This document shows positions 35,072 through 43,362 of a stretch of DNA of 64,000 nucleotides, piece after piece; the stretch's first letter is position 1; every line of letters begins with the position of its first letter. The stretch is taken from positions 62,001 through 126,000 of the forward strand of contig JANQSD010000023.1 in the NCBI GenBank assembly GCA_028284225.1, given 5' to 3'. The DNA comes from Arenicellales bacterium. GTDB taxonomy: Bacteria; Pseudomonadota; Gammaproteobacteria; Arenicellales; JAHEKD01. The notes beneath the pieces are model-generated. The model saw only the letters and a program-made list of their open reading frames with translations, was not told where the DNA came from and searched no databases. Position numbers and translations under genes: made by a program.

Positions 35072-36262
35072 ATGTTTGACTTAAACGATTTACCAGCAAA
35101 TTCAGGTGTGGTCATCTGCGGGCATGGAAGCAGAGCAAAGATTGCTGAAGAAGAATTTAGCCTTCTGGCTAAGGGCTTAATGGCACGTTATCCTAACTTA
35201 AACATAGAGTATGGGTTTTTAGAATACTCGGCGCCTAATATACATATGGCGCTTGATCGACTGATAGAAAAAGGTGTTAAGAATATTTTTGCAGTGCCGG
35301 GAATGTTATTTGCTGCCACGCATGCTAAAAATGACATCCCATCTGTATTGACTACCTATGAGGAGAAAAACCCGGGATTGACAGTGCATTATGGTGCCGA
35401 GCTAGGTTTGCATGAAAATATGATTAACGCGTTTCAGCAGCGCATCCTTGAGGCTATGGACTTGACTGAAATTCCCGAAGCAGGGGAGCTTTATGACACC
35501 ATGTTGGTAGTAGTGGGGCGTGGAACTTCAGTTGCAACTGCCAATGCTGAAGCGGCTAAGTTGACTCGTATCGTATCTGAAAACCTGGGGTTCGGTTGGT
35601 CAGAGACTGTATATTCCGGTGTGACCTATCCTTCAGTTGGCGCTGGTCTAGAAATGGCGGTAAAGCTTGGGTTTAAAAAAATAGTGGTTGCACCTTATTT
35701 TCTATTTTCCGGACGATTGATTGAGCGTATTTATGCTTATATTGATAAAGTGGCTAGTGAACACGCCAACGTTGTATTTTATAAAGCCAAATATTTGCGT
35801 GATCACGACGGTGTAATTGATACTTTTGTTTCACGTATTCAAGAAACGGTGAGTGGTGGTAATGATTCTGTAGGATTAATGGAAGATTTTCAGCGACGTT
35901 TGGCGGCGGGCGAGGTTGATGTGCATCACCATCACGCCGAATATCAACCCGAAGGGTCGGATGATCATCACCACCATCATGACCATTTGCACGACCACCA
36001 CCATCACTCTCATAGTCATGACCACAGCCATTCCCATAGCCATGACCATGCACATGATCACTCCCATGAACATTCACATCATCACCACGCACCTTATAAA
36101 CATATCGCCCACCCCTACGGTCCGAGAACAATGATTGATGAAAATGTCTGTTGTTGTTTTATGAGTCAGTTCCCAGATCACGTGGTTGAAGAGGAACGTC
36201 AGAAACGTAAGCAACAGGGGCTGATTGCTGATGGTGATCGAGTGCCTACTTGTCAGCGATAA
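35072..36262 (+). CDS. cbiX: Sirohydrochlorin cobaltochelatase with His-rich tail
   Basis: Inserts Co(2+) into sirohydrochlorin, the entry step of the early-cobalt B12 route. The product has 396 residues. Two CbiX halves (about 10-130 and 145-275) are present, the first with VVICGHGSRAK (His18) and FAATHAKNDIP, the metal-binding His pair. Residues about 285-339 form a striking His/Asp/Ser-rich stretch with over 30 His (bases about 35924-36088), then a CCC triplet (360-362) and a late Cys near the end. His-rich tails are known in long CbiX proteins and may store or deliver cobalt; clustered Cys may hold an Fe-S cluster or metal. It is convergent with cobM. Confidence 0.93.
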   Translation: MFDLNDLPANSGVVICGHGSRAKIAEEEFSLLAKGLMARYPNLNIEYGFLEYSAPNIHMALDRLIEKGVKNIFAVPGMLFAATHAKNDIPSVLTTYEEKNPGLTVHYGAELGLHENMINAFQQRILEAMDLTEIPEAGELYDTMLVVVGRGTSVATANAEAAKLTRIVSENLGFGWSETVYSGVTYPSVGAGLEMAVKLGFKKIVVAPYFLFSGRLIERIYAYIDKVASEHANVVFYKAKYLRDHDGVIDTFVSRIQETVSGGNDSVGLMEDFQRRLAAGEVDVHHHHAEYQPEGSDDHHHHHDHLHDHHHHSHSHDHSHSHSHDHAHDHSHEHSHHHHAPYKHIAHPYGPRTMIDENVCCCFMSQFPDHVVEEERQKRKQQGLIADGDRVPTCQR

Positions 36263-36297
36263 TTTTACTAAGCCATTAGCTGTAAGCTCACCAAAAT

Positions 36298-37080
36298 CTA
36301 ATCTTCCTTGTTAAATTCTGAGTCACCAAAAGGGCGAAAAATGTGCTTATGATCGGGATGATACAAATGACTGTCTGAAAACGATTCGCTGGCTAATACC
36401 CGGCCAACCAGAATTAAGGCTGTGCGGGTAATTTTTGCCTTAAGAATGGCTCTTTTCAGTTCTTTCAAATTGGTGTGAATAATCAGCTCATCGGGCCAGG
36501 TTACTCGATAAGCCACTACCACTGGACAGTCTTCGCCATAATAAGGAATTAATTCTCGTTGAATATGACCGGCATTTTTCGCCGATAAATGAATCGCCAA
36601 GGTGGCACCTGACTCGGCAAACGTTTTCAAATCCTCATTGTTCGGCATGGGTGAGGAGTCTCGACTGGTGCGGGTAAGAATAATACTTTGACTAATATCA
36701 GGCAGGGTGAGTTCTTTTCCGATTCGGGCTGAAGCCGCCGCATAGGCAGAAACACCAGGTACGACTTCATAGTCGATATTTAGATCTTCAAGGTGGCGAA
36801 TTTGTTCGGCAACTGCGCCGTAAAGCGAAGGATCTCCTGAATGTACACGAGCCACATCCTGATTATTTTGATTAGCTTCTTTGACGAGCTCAATAATGTC
36901 ATCGAGCACCATTTTGGAACTGTCAAGCACAGTCGCATTTTTATCAACATGCCCAAGAATTTCCTCAGCCACCAGCGAACCGGCGTATAAAACCAATGGG
37001 CACTTCTGTATCAAGCGCATACCGCGCAGAGTAATTAAATCAGCAGCACCCGGACCGGCACCGATAAAGTAAACTTTCAT
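36298..37080 (-). CDS. cobM: Precorrin-4 C(11)-methyltransferase
   Basis: SAM-dependent methyltransferase (CobM/CbiF) that methylates C-11 of precorrin-4 or its cobalt form. The product has 260 residues, the family length. VYFIGAGPGAADLITLRG at the N-terminus is the SAM/tetrapyrrole methylase start. HSGDPSLYGAVAEQIRHL near residue 80 and VVPGVSAYAAASARIG near 110 are diagnostic of CobM/CbiF. It is the last gene of the minus-strand run cobH-cobL-cobI-cbiG/cobJ-cobM, 10 bases after cbiG-cobJ. Confidence 0.95.
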   Translation of the reverse strand: MKVYFIGAGPGAADLITLRGMRLIQKCPLVLYAGSLVAEEILGHVDKNATVLDSSKMVLDDIIELVKEANQNNQDVARVHSGDPSLYGAVAEQIRHLEDLNIDYEVVPGVSAYAAASARIGKELTLPDISQSIILTRTSRDSSPMPNNEDLKTFAESGATLAIHLSAKNAGHIQRELIPYYGEDCPVVVAYRVTWPDELIIHTNLKELKRAILKAKITRTALILVGRVLASESFSDSHLYHPDHKHIFRPFGDSEFNKED

Positions 37081-37090
37081 TTAAATCTTC

Positions 37091-38896
37091 CTAATCTTGC
37101 TTTTTGTCATAGCCACGTGGGGTATACACCCATTGTTTACCGCTGCGCATATTGATCGTTTTTGATGTGCTTGAGCCCACCAGCACTACAGACAACATGT
37201 CGATCATTTCTACTTCGAGATCAGCCAGGGTTAAAAAGGTAATTTGCTCTTCATCACGGCCTAATTGTCTGGCAATCACAACAGGTGTGCTGCCATCACG
37301 ATATTTCAACAAAACCTCTTTGGCATAGGCCAGTTGGGTGGTGCGGCGTTTTGAAACAGGGTTATAAAAGGCCAGTACGAAATCGCCTTGTGCAGCCGCT
37401 TCAATTCGCTTGGCAATGGTTTCCCAGGGCGTTAATAAATCTGACAATGAAATAGTCGCAAAGTCATGGCCTAAAATGGCACCGGAACGGGCTGCAGCAG
37501 CTTGTAAAGCAGAAATACCGGGCAGCATGGTAATTTCAGGTTTGTGCCAGTCATGATCACTTTGAAGGTTATCCAGGCATTCATAAACGAGTGCTCCCAT
37601 GGCGTAAATACCGGCATCACCAGAACAAATCAGAGCAACGGTTTTACCTTGGCTCGCCAGTTCGAGAGCTTTTTCGACTCGGCGCTTTTCTTCACCTAAA
37701 TCAAAATGATGCTTGGTTTGTCCATGATCACAATCCCCAGCTAACTCAAGATAATACGAATAACCCACCCAGTCACTGGTGTTAGTTAATGCATGAGTGG
37801 CCTCGGGGGAGCGCCATTCCATACTGCCTGGTCCAAGACTCACTACATACAGGTGGCCTCGCTTGAGAGAAGTCGGATTTTCGTCCATTTTGACAGGTTG
37901 CTGTGCCTGGGCAATGGCACAAGTGGCACGCCTGGATTTTTGTTTCTCCACGATTAATTCGACTTTTTCACCGGCCATCGCCAGAGCTGAAGCTTCTGCA
38001 ACACCGTGGCAACCGATCTCCTGATAGACGACTTCTGAAGGATTCTTAAGTCGCGGTGTTTGTGCTTCCAGGGTGTCCACATCAAAAAATCGCAACGGTA
38101 AATCAAAATGTGCAGCGGCTTCGTTAATCGCTGTTTCGTCCATTTTTAAATCTACTGAAACTAAAGCAACGATGGCTGAGCGAGCTATGTTAGCTCGGTC
38201 AATAGTATTTTGAATCAGCTCAATCACTTCTGTGCTCGAGGTGTTGCGCTCGCAGCCTACACCAATAATCACGCTTCTAGGAATGTAAGCTAAACAATTT
38301 TCATTACCTTGATCACGATGAATAGTTGTTTTGCATTTTAATTTAGCATTGTCATGTTGTTTAAATTTATTTTGGTTCAACCAGGTGATTTCGCAATCGA
38401 TCTTAACTGGTTCACCGGCCAAAGCATTAGCGACGAATGTTTTATAGTCTGCGGGATTATCTAATGTCCAGCCATAAGGCGGGTTATCTAAAGTCGCACA
38501 AAAGCGGTTGTCAGAGGCGGTGGTAATTGCCGCTTGAGTTTGTAAGTGCTCAGCAATTTGCTGGCTCAATTCATTTGCGCCGTGATGACCGCCAAGCAAG
38601 GGCACCACATGCTGACCGTCTTCAGAGATAGCGATTAAAGGCGGATCCTGGTGTTTATCACCAATCACCGGTGCGATCAACCTGACTAAAATACCGCTGG
38701 CACAAATGCCGATGATGCCTTTATTAGCGTTGAATAATGCCTGTATGTGAGAACGGGCATCGGTGAAGAAAATATCCGCTTTGGTGACACGGCCCTGTTT
38801 GCCATGAATCTGACTACCCGCTAATTTTGGTTGAAGGCGGGCGGCCAGTTCACCGCCTTTGCTGGTAATGGCAACGATTACTATCTCGTTATTCAT
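37091..38896 (-). CDS. CbiG-CobJ fusion: cobalt-precorrin-5A hydrolase and C17-methyltransferase
   Basis: Bifunctional protein of 601 residues. Residues 1 to about 340 are CbiG-like (IGICASGILVRLIAPVIGDK, LGGHHGANELSQQIA, VIIGVGCERNTSSTEVI), which opens the delta-lactone ring during anaerobic ring contraction. Residues about 345-600 are CobJ/CbiH (LYVVSLGPGSMEWRSPEA, CSGDAGIYAMGALVYECL, EITMLPGISALQAAAARSGA), the precorrin-3B C17-methyltransferase. Fusions of these consecutive activities are known in other bacteria. CbiG is a marker of the cobalt-first route, although CobE-like CbiG C-terminal parts also occur in aerobic pathways. The start overlaps the cobI end by 8 bases. Confidence 0.93.
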   Translation of the reverse strand: MNNEIVIVAITSKGGELAARLQPKLAGSQIHGKQGRVTKADIFFTDARSHIQALFNANKGIIGICASGILVRLIAPVIGDKHQDPPLIAISEDGQHVVPLLGGHHGANELSQQIAEHLQTQAAITTASDNRFCATLDNPPYGWTLDNPADYKTFVANALAGEPVKIDCEITWLNQNKFKQHDNAKLKCKTTIHRDQGNENCLAYIPRSVIIGVGCERNTSSTEVIELIQNTIDRANIARSAIVALVSVDLKMDETAINEAAAHFDLPLRFFDVDTLEAQTPRLKNPSEVVYQEIGCHGVAEASALAMAGEKVELIVEKQKSRRATCAIAQAQQPVKMDENPTSLKRGHLYVVSLGPGSMEWRSPEATHALTNTSDWVGYSYYLELAGDCDHGQTKHHFDLGEEKRRVEKALELASQGKTVALICSGDAGIYAMGALVYECLDNLQSDHDWHKPEITMLPGISALQAAAARSGAILGHDFATISLSDLLTPWETIAKRIEAAAQGDFVLAFYNPVSKRRTTQLAYAKEVLLKYRDGSTPVVIARQLGRDEEQITFLTLADLEVEMIDMLSVVLVGSSTSKTINMRSGKQWVYTPRGYDKKQD

Positions 38897-39605
38897 TTAT
38901 TTGCTTCCAGCTGGGATTCACCAATATCATTGAAAAATAGGGCGCTTTGCCTGAGTCGTGATTCGTCAAAGGCATTTGTTTTTGGTTCGGTAAGGTGGCT
39001 CGCTCAATGTAACTGGCGCAATCGAGTAAATCCAATTCATCAAGAAGGCCTTTGACCTTCTGAAAATGCCGCCCCAGTTTGATGATTGCCGTGGTTCCTT
39101 GATGGTCGAGTTGATGTTTTATTCTGTCTTTATCAAGCGTGGCAGGAATCACTTTTAAAATGTCGTTATGTGATGTTAATGGCTGTTGGCTAACCGCACC
39201 ACAAGCCATAATCGACGATACACCAGGTACAACTTCGACATGGTATGTGGTTTTAAGCTTTGAAAAAATGTAAATAAATGAACCATAAAAAAACGGATCG
39301 CCTTCGCAGAGTACGGCTACGTTTTGACCTTTTTCCAAAAATTTATTGATCGCAGTGGCAGCAACCGCATAGGCATCATCTAATTGAACTGCATTTGAAC
39401 TCATGTCGATTTTTATTGGGTATTCGTGAACTGACTCTTTAATGTATTGTGACGCGATCTGTCGGGCCATGCTCTCACCCGTTTGCGTGGCAGGATAGGC
39501 GATGACATCTGCATTTTCGATTAAGCGCTTGGCTTTAAGGGTAATTAACTCCGGATCGCCGGGGCCCACGCCAATACCATAACATGTGCCAAGATTGGGA
39601 TTCAC
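38889..39605 (-). CDS. cobI: Precorrin-2 C(20)-methyltransferase
   Basis: SAM-dependent methyltransferase CobI/CbiL that converts precorrin-2 (or Co-precorrin-2) to precorrin-3A. The 238-residue chain has YGIGVGPGDPELITLKAKRL at the N-terminus, VAVLCEGDPFFYGSFIYIF near 98 and VVPGVSSIMACGAVS near 127. The cobL gene ends 1 base upstream of its start, and it overlaps cbiG-cobJ, so the run is tightly coupled. Confidence 0.95.
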   Translation of the reverse strand: MNPNLGTCYGIGVGPGDPELITLKAKRLIENADVIAYPATQTGESMARQIASQYIKESVHEYPIKIDMSSNAVQLDDAYAVAATAINKFLEKGQNVAVLCEGDPFFYGSFIYIFSKLKTTYHVEVVPGVSSIMACGAVSQQPLTSHNDILKVIPATLDKDRIKHQLDHQGTTAIIKLGRHFQKVKGLLDELDLLDCASYIERATLPNQKQMPLTNHDSGKAPYFSMILVNPSWKQINE

Positions 39606-40817
39606 TTAAGATTGTCCTTTTTGAGCGTAATAATGAGAAATAGTTCGTTCGGGTTTCCAGGCCTGTTGTTGGCCTAATGACTGCAGATGCTCAATGGCTA
39701 TGCGACTTAACTCACCTCCGAATTTTTTTATTGCTTTCAACAAATTTTGTTCAGCATCCACGCTGACTGAATTAATCACCAGGCGTCCATTAGGTTTTAG
39801 TCTGCCCCAGCAATAGCTGATTAACTCATAATCCGAAGAGCCGCCGCCAATGAAAATGGCATCCGGTTCGGGCAATTTTTCCAGGGTTTGTGAGTCAGCA
39901 ACAGATTCAATGATAGTTAATTCCGGGGTGCCCAGTTTGTTAGCGTTTTGACGTATATAGTTAATGCGTTCAGGAAGCTTTTCAACGGCATAAGCCTTAG
40001 TTCCCTCAACACTACGTAACCATTCAATGGCGATTGTTCCGCTGCCCGCACCAATGTCCCAAAGTATTTCTCCTGGTTTGGGTGCAAGCGAGCTAAGCGT
40101 CAAAGCGCGGACATGCTTTTTAGTCATGACGCCATCACTAGTGAAATAATGATCGGCTAGTCCAGGGTTGCGGCTGGTTGGAATAGTTGATTGTTCAGCA
40201 TTGCACTGTAAAGCGATCGTGTTAAAACCTGAGATGCTATCCAATGTAAATTTATCCGCAGTTGTATGTGAAATAGTTTCTTGCTCACTACCTAAATGTT
40301 CGAATATGCTTATTTTGGTTTTCTCGTAACCCACGTGGCAGAGTAACTCAGCTACTTTTTTCGGTGTTTGTCCATCGTGACTCAGCAGTACTAATTTAGC
40401 ACCTGGATGAAGAAAACGCAGTAATGAGTTGAGTTCACGTCCATGCAAACTGACAGCAACAGCCTCGCGCTGCGACCACATCAGCTTTGCACAAATCAAG
40501 CTAAAAATAGAAGGCGAAGGCACGATTTCAGTTTCATCGGCATTTATATATCGAGTCAAAGTATTGCCGATGCCGAAAAACATAGGGTCACCAGTGGCCA
40601 GAATGCAGACCTTTCGAGGTTTGAGTGCCATTATTTTTTCTATTGTTTCAGCAAAACTATTACCCCAAGTGATTTGCTCTTTTTCATGGTCATCAAGTAG
40701 GTCAAAGATTCGATGACTGCTTACAAGTATTTCTGCTTGTTCGAGCAAAGCTTGCGCAGGTTTGGAGAGCTGCTCAAACCCATCTTCACCGACACCAATG
40801 ATACTAAGCCACTTCAT
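39606..40817 (-). CDS. cobL: Precorrin-6Y C(5,15)-methyltransferase, decarboxylating
   Basis: Bifunctional enzyme of 403 residues. The N-terminal CbiE part (about 1-195; ILATGDPMFFGIGNTL near 72) methylates C-5. The C-terminal CbiT part (about 205-400) has a Rossmann SAM-binding block ILWDIGAGSGTIAIEWLRS and methylates C-15 with decarboxylation of the C-12 acetate. The single-chain CobL form is the usual one in proteobacteria. It overlaps cobH by 4 bases and is followed directly by cobI. Confidence 0.95.
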   Translation of the reverse strand: MKWLSIIGVGEDGFEQLSKPAQALLEQAEILVSSHRIFDLLDDHEKEQITWGNSFAETIEKIMALKPRKVCILATGDPMFFGIGNTLTRYINADETEIVPSPSIFSLICAKLMWSQREAVAVSLHGRELNSLLRFLHPGAKLVLLSHDGQTPKKVAELLCHVGYEKTKISIFEHLGSEQETISHTTADKFTLDSISGFNTIALQCNAEQSTIPTSRNPGLADHYFTSDGVMTKKHVRALTLSSLAPKPGEILWDIGAGSGTIAIEWLRSVEGTKAYAVEKLPERINYIRQNANKLGTPELTIIESVADSQTLEKLPEPDAIFIGGGSSDYELISYCWGRLKPNGRLVINSVSVDAEQNLLKAIKKFGGELSRIAIEHLQSLGQQQAWKPERTISHYYAQKGQS

Positions 40818-41443
40818 ATCTGTAATAGCAATGCGTTTAAGGCAGCACTGGCCATTGCGCTACCGCCCATACGACCCATTAGAGTAATAAATGGCACATC
40901 GATTTTGGATTCAGTCAAAGCTTGCTTGGATTCGGCCGCTCCTACAAAACCCACCGGCAAGCCAATAATCGCAGCCGGTTTTTCAGAATGTGTTTCAAGT
41001 AATTCAAGCAGATGAAACAGGGCTGTTGGTGCATTGCCGATGACAATAATAGATTGCTCAATTTTTCCTTTCCATAACTCTACTGCTGCTGCAGAGCGAG
41101 TGGTACTCAATGATTTAGCAAGTTCAGGTGTTTGGTTATTATTAAGCGTGCAAAAAAAGCTTGTTCCGTGTGGCGCGCGTTTTTGCATCATGCCAGCCAG
41201 CACCATTTCACAATCGCCGATCACATTGCAATTATTTTGATTCAGTGCCTTGATGGCAGAATTCGCGAATTCTGGTTGACAGTGAATTTGTTCGACAATT
41301 TCAGGCACACCGCAAGCATGGACCATGCGTTTAATAACATCAGCATTTTCAGGGCTATAGCTGGATACATCCACCAGCTCGTCAATCATTTTAAACGATT
41401 GACGATAAATCTCCTCTGGGTTGGTGAGATAGTGGTATGTCAT
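40814..41443 (-). CDS. cobH: Precorrin-8X methylmutase
   Basis: Moves the C-11 methyl group to C-12 to form hydrogenobyrinic or cobyrinic acid (CobH/CbiC). 209 residues, a normal length. The catalytic His42 is in RMVHACGVPEIV, NCNVIGDCEMVLAGM follows near 73-87, and AIIGLPVGFVGAAESK near 155-170 is typical of the family. It is the first gene of the minus-strand biosynthetic run and is divergent from cbiB with 113 bases between. No riboswitch core is seen in that space. Confidence 0.96.
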   Translation of the reverse strand: MTYHYLTNPEEIYRQSFKMIDELVDVSSYSPENADVIKRMVHACGVPEIVEQIHCQPEFANSAIKALNQNNCNVIGDCEMVLAGMMQKRAPHGTSFFCTLNNNQTPELAKSLSTTRSAAAVELWKGKIEQSIIVIGNAPTALFHLLELLETHSEKPAAIIGLPVGFVGAAESKQALTESKIDVPFITLMGRMGGSAMASAALNALLLQI

Positions 41444-41556
41444 GACAATGTTGATTTTCCAAATTCCATGTGTAACATCGGCTCGGTAGCCTGTCTACTG
41501 GATTGAACGGGCGAGTATAGCACCAGATAGTAACTTCTCAGATCAATTTTAGGCTT

Positions 41557-42483
41557 GTGATATTCATTACCATAGCATTAGCATTTGTGCTGGATTATTT
41601 TTTCGGAGAGCCGAAACGGTTTCATCCGTTGGTTGGTTTTGGGTGGTGGGCGGACAAATTGGAAGATGTATTAAATCGACAACAAGGCAATGCACTATTC
41701 AATCGGCTGACTGGTGTGCTGGCTTTAACTTTAGCCGTTTTACCGATTTTATTTGTAGCCCTTTACTTTCGTTCTATGTTAATTGCTCCATTTGGTTTGC
41801 TATTTGACGTAGTGATCGTGGCGCTTGCAATTGGGCATAATAGTTTGCGAGAACATTCTATTAATGTCGCCAGGCCATTATTGAAAGGTGATTTAGGGGC
41901 TGCCAGGAAAGCGGTTGCGATGATTGTCAGTCGGGACACGGCAGAATTAGATCAGAATCAAATCAGCAAGGCGACTATTGAATCTATATTGGAGAACGGC
42001 AGTGATGCGATATTCGCTGCCGTATTTTGGTATTTGGTAGCTGGATTGCCGGGCGTGATTTTATATCGGTTGGTTAATACGCTCGACGCCATGTGGGGTT
42101 ACAAAACTGAGCGTTATCTGTATTTTGGTTGGTTTGCGGCCCGATTCGATGACGTGCTTAACATTATTCCAGCCAGGCTTACGGCGTTATCGTATGCTTT
42201 AGCCGGTAATTATAAATCGGCTATACAATGTTGGCGTACACAGGCAAAACAATGGTACAGCATTAATGCAGGCCCCGTGATGGCTGCTGGGGCAGGGGCC
42301 TTGCAAGTTAAACTAGGTGGAGATTCGGTTTATCATGGTCAACTAAAAAACCGGCCGCTACTGGGCTGTAGGGAAGAAGCCAAAGCTGATGATATCAACC
42401 GGGCATTAGATTTAGTGCTTAAATCAATCTGGATCTGGTTGGTTGCCATATTGTTGTTTAATTTGATTCTGGTATTGACTTAA
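41557..42483 (+). CDS. cbiB: Adenosylcobinamide-phosphate synthase
   Basis: Inner-membrane enzyme of 308 residues (CbiB, called CobD in the aerobic nomenclature) that attaches aminopropanol (phosphate) to adenosylcobyric acid. There are four to five hydrophobic segments. Conserved blocks are LDYFFGEPKRFHPLVGFGWW (residues 10-29), ARKAVAMIVSRDTAELDQ near 115-132, ESILENGSDAIFAAVFWY near 143-160 and LVNTLDAMWGYKTERY. The start is GTG 41557. It is convergent with pduX, which makes a precursor of its co-substrate. Confidence 0.95.
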   Translation: MIFITIALAFVLDYFFGEPKRFHPLVGFGWWADKLEDVLNRQQGNALFNRLTGVLALTLAVLPILFVALYFRSMLIAPFGLLFDVVIVALAIGHNSLREHSINVARPLLKGDLGAARKAVAMIVSRDTAELDQNQISKATIESILENGSDAIFAAVFWYLVAGLPGVILYRLVNTLDAMWGYKTERYLYFGWFAARFDDVLNIIPARLTALSYALAGNYKSAIQCWRTQAKQWYSINAGPVMAAGAGALQVKLGGDSVYHGQLKNRPLLGCREEAKADDINRALDLVLKSIWIWLVAILLFNLILVLT

Positions 42484-42485
42484 TC

Positions 42486-43352
42486 TTAAGCGCTGATGGT
42501 TTTAAAGATTAAGGGTTCGTGCCCATGCTCTCTAACTTCATCGATAACAGTTTGAATTTTGCTGGTTTGCTCAGCCAAAATTAAAATACCACTCATCGAA
42601 CCGCTGTGTGTTGTCGCAACACCCAACGTTTTATATTTTTTAGCTATTTGACACAAAGCTTCAAGTTGAGTTTTGCAATTGCGTTGTTGATTCATTAACG
42701 CACTTTTAGTAGTAATTTGTCCGATTTGAGTAAGATCTTTTGTGGTTAGAGCCTGGTCTAGTTCTATAAACAGTTTCTTATATTCCTCAAGTTCACCCCT
42801 AGAAAACTCTAGCTTTGAATTATAAGCCAGCGTATCAATTTCATTGCCTTCATCCAGGGCTATAATGGTCAATTCAGGTAAAAACTCATATTGTTTAAGA
42901 ACCTTTCCCTGTTTATGTAAGCAAGCTGTTATTTGGCGGTGAATAATCGCATCTGAGGGTTCGATTTGGCAAAGAAAGTTATAAGCCTCAACTGGGGTGA
43001 TACTTTTTTTAAATAGGTAACTTAGTGCTTGTAGTAATGCGTGCAGGTCAGCACTTGAGCCGGCCAGACCTTTGCCATGAGGAATATCTGATTTGATACC
43101 AATAGTTGTATTATTATTGTTTGATAAATCAATTAAATAATGATCAATAACTAATTGTAATAATTTAACTAATTTAGGTTTATCTTCAGGGTAAATTTGC
43201 AATCCTTGAGCGTTTGAATTTAATTCAAGTTTGGCAGTACTGTAAAGTTGAATAGGTAAGGTAAACAAAAAATCTTGTGGTTGTGTTTGATTCGGCAACT
43301 GGGCTCGCCCTTGTAAAAGTTCACCAAAACTACCGTGAGCTGAAAATTGCAT
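42486..43352 (-). CDS. pduX: L-threonine kinase PduX-like (GHMP family)
   Basis: GHMP-family kinase of 288 residues that would phosphorylate L-threonine to L-threonine-O-3-phosphate, the substrate of the CobC/CobD decarboxylase in this locus. The N-terminus SAHGSFGELLQGR is typical of PduX. The nucleotide loop is IPHGKGLAGSSADLHAL near residues 88-104, and the C-terminal GVATTHSGSMSGIL corresponds to GHMP motif 3. It lies 10 bases after cobQ on the same strand, so the two are probably co-transcribed. Together with cobC and cbiB this completes aminopropanol synthesis and attachment. Confidence 0.9.
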   Translation of the reverse strand: MQFSAHGSFGELLQGRAQLPNQTQPQDFLFTLPIQLYSTAKLELNSNAQGLQIYPEDKPKLVKLLQLVIDHYLIDLSNNNNTTIGIKSDIPHGKGLAGSSADLHALLQALSYLFKKSITPVEAYNFLCQIEPSDAIIHRQITACLHKQGKVLKQYEFLPELTIIALDEGNEIDTLAYNSKLEFSRGELEEYKKLFIELDQALTTKDLTQIGQITTKSALMNQQRNCKTQLEALCQIAKKYKTLGVATTHSGSMSGILILAEQTSKIQTVIDEVREHGHEPLIFKTISA

Positions 43353-43362
43353 GACCAGCTGG

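Noticed and set aside
35754-36131. Minus-strand frame with an unusual Gly/Asp/His-rich product opposite cbiX
   Set aside because: It is the antisense of the His-rich tail codons; the low-complexity bases keep several frames open.
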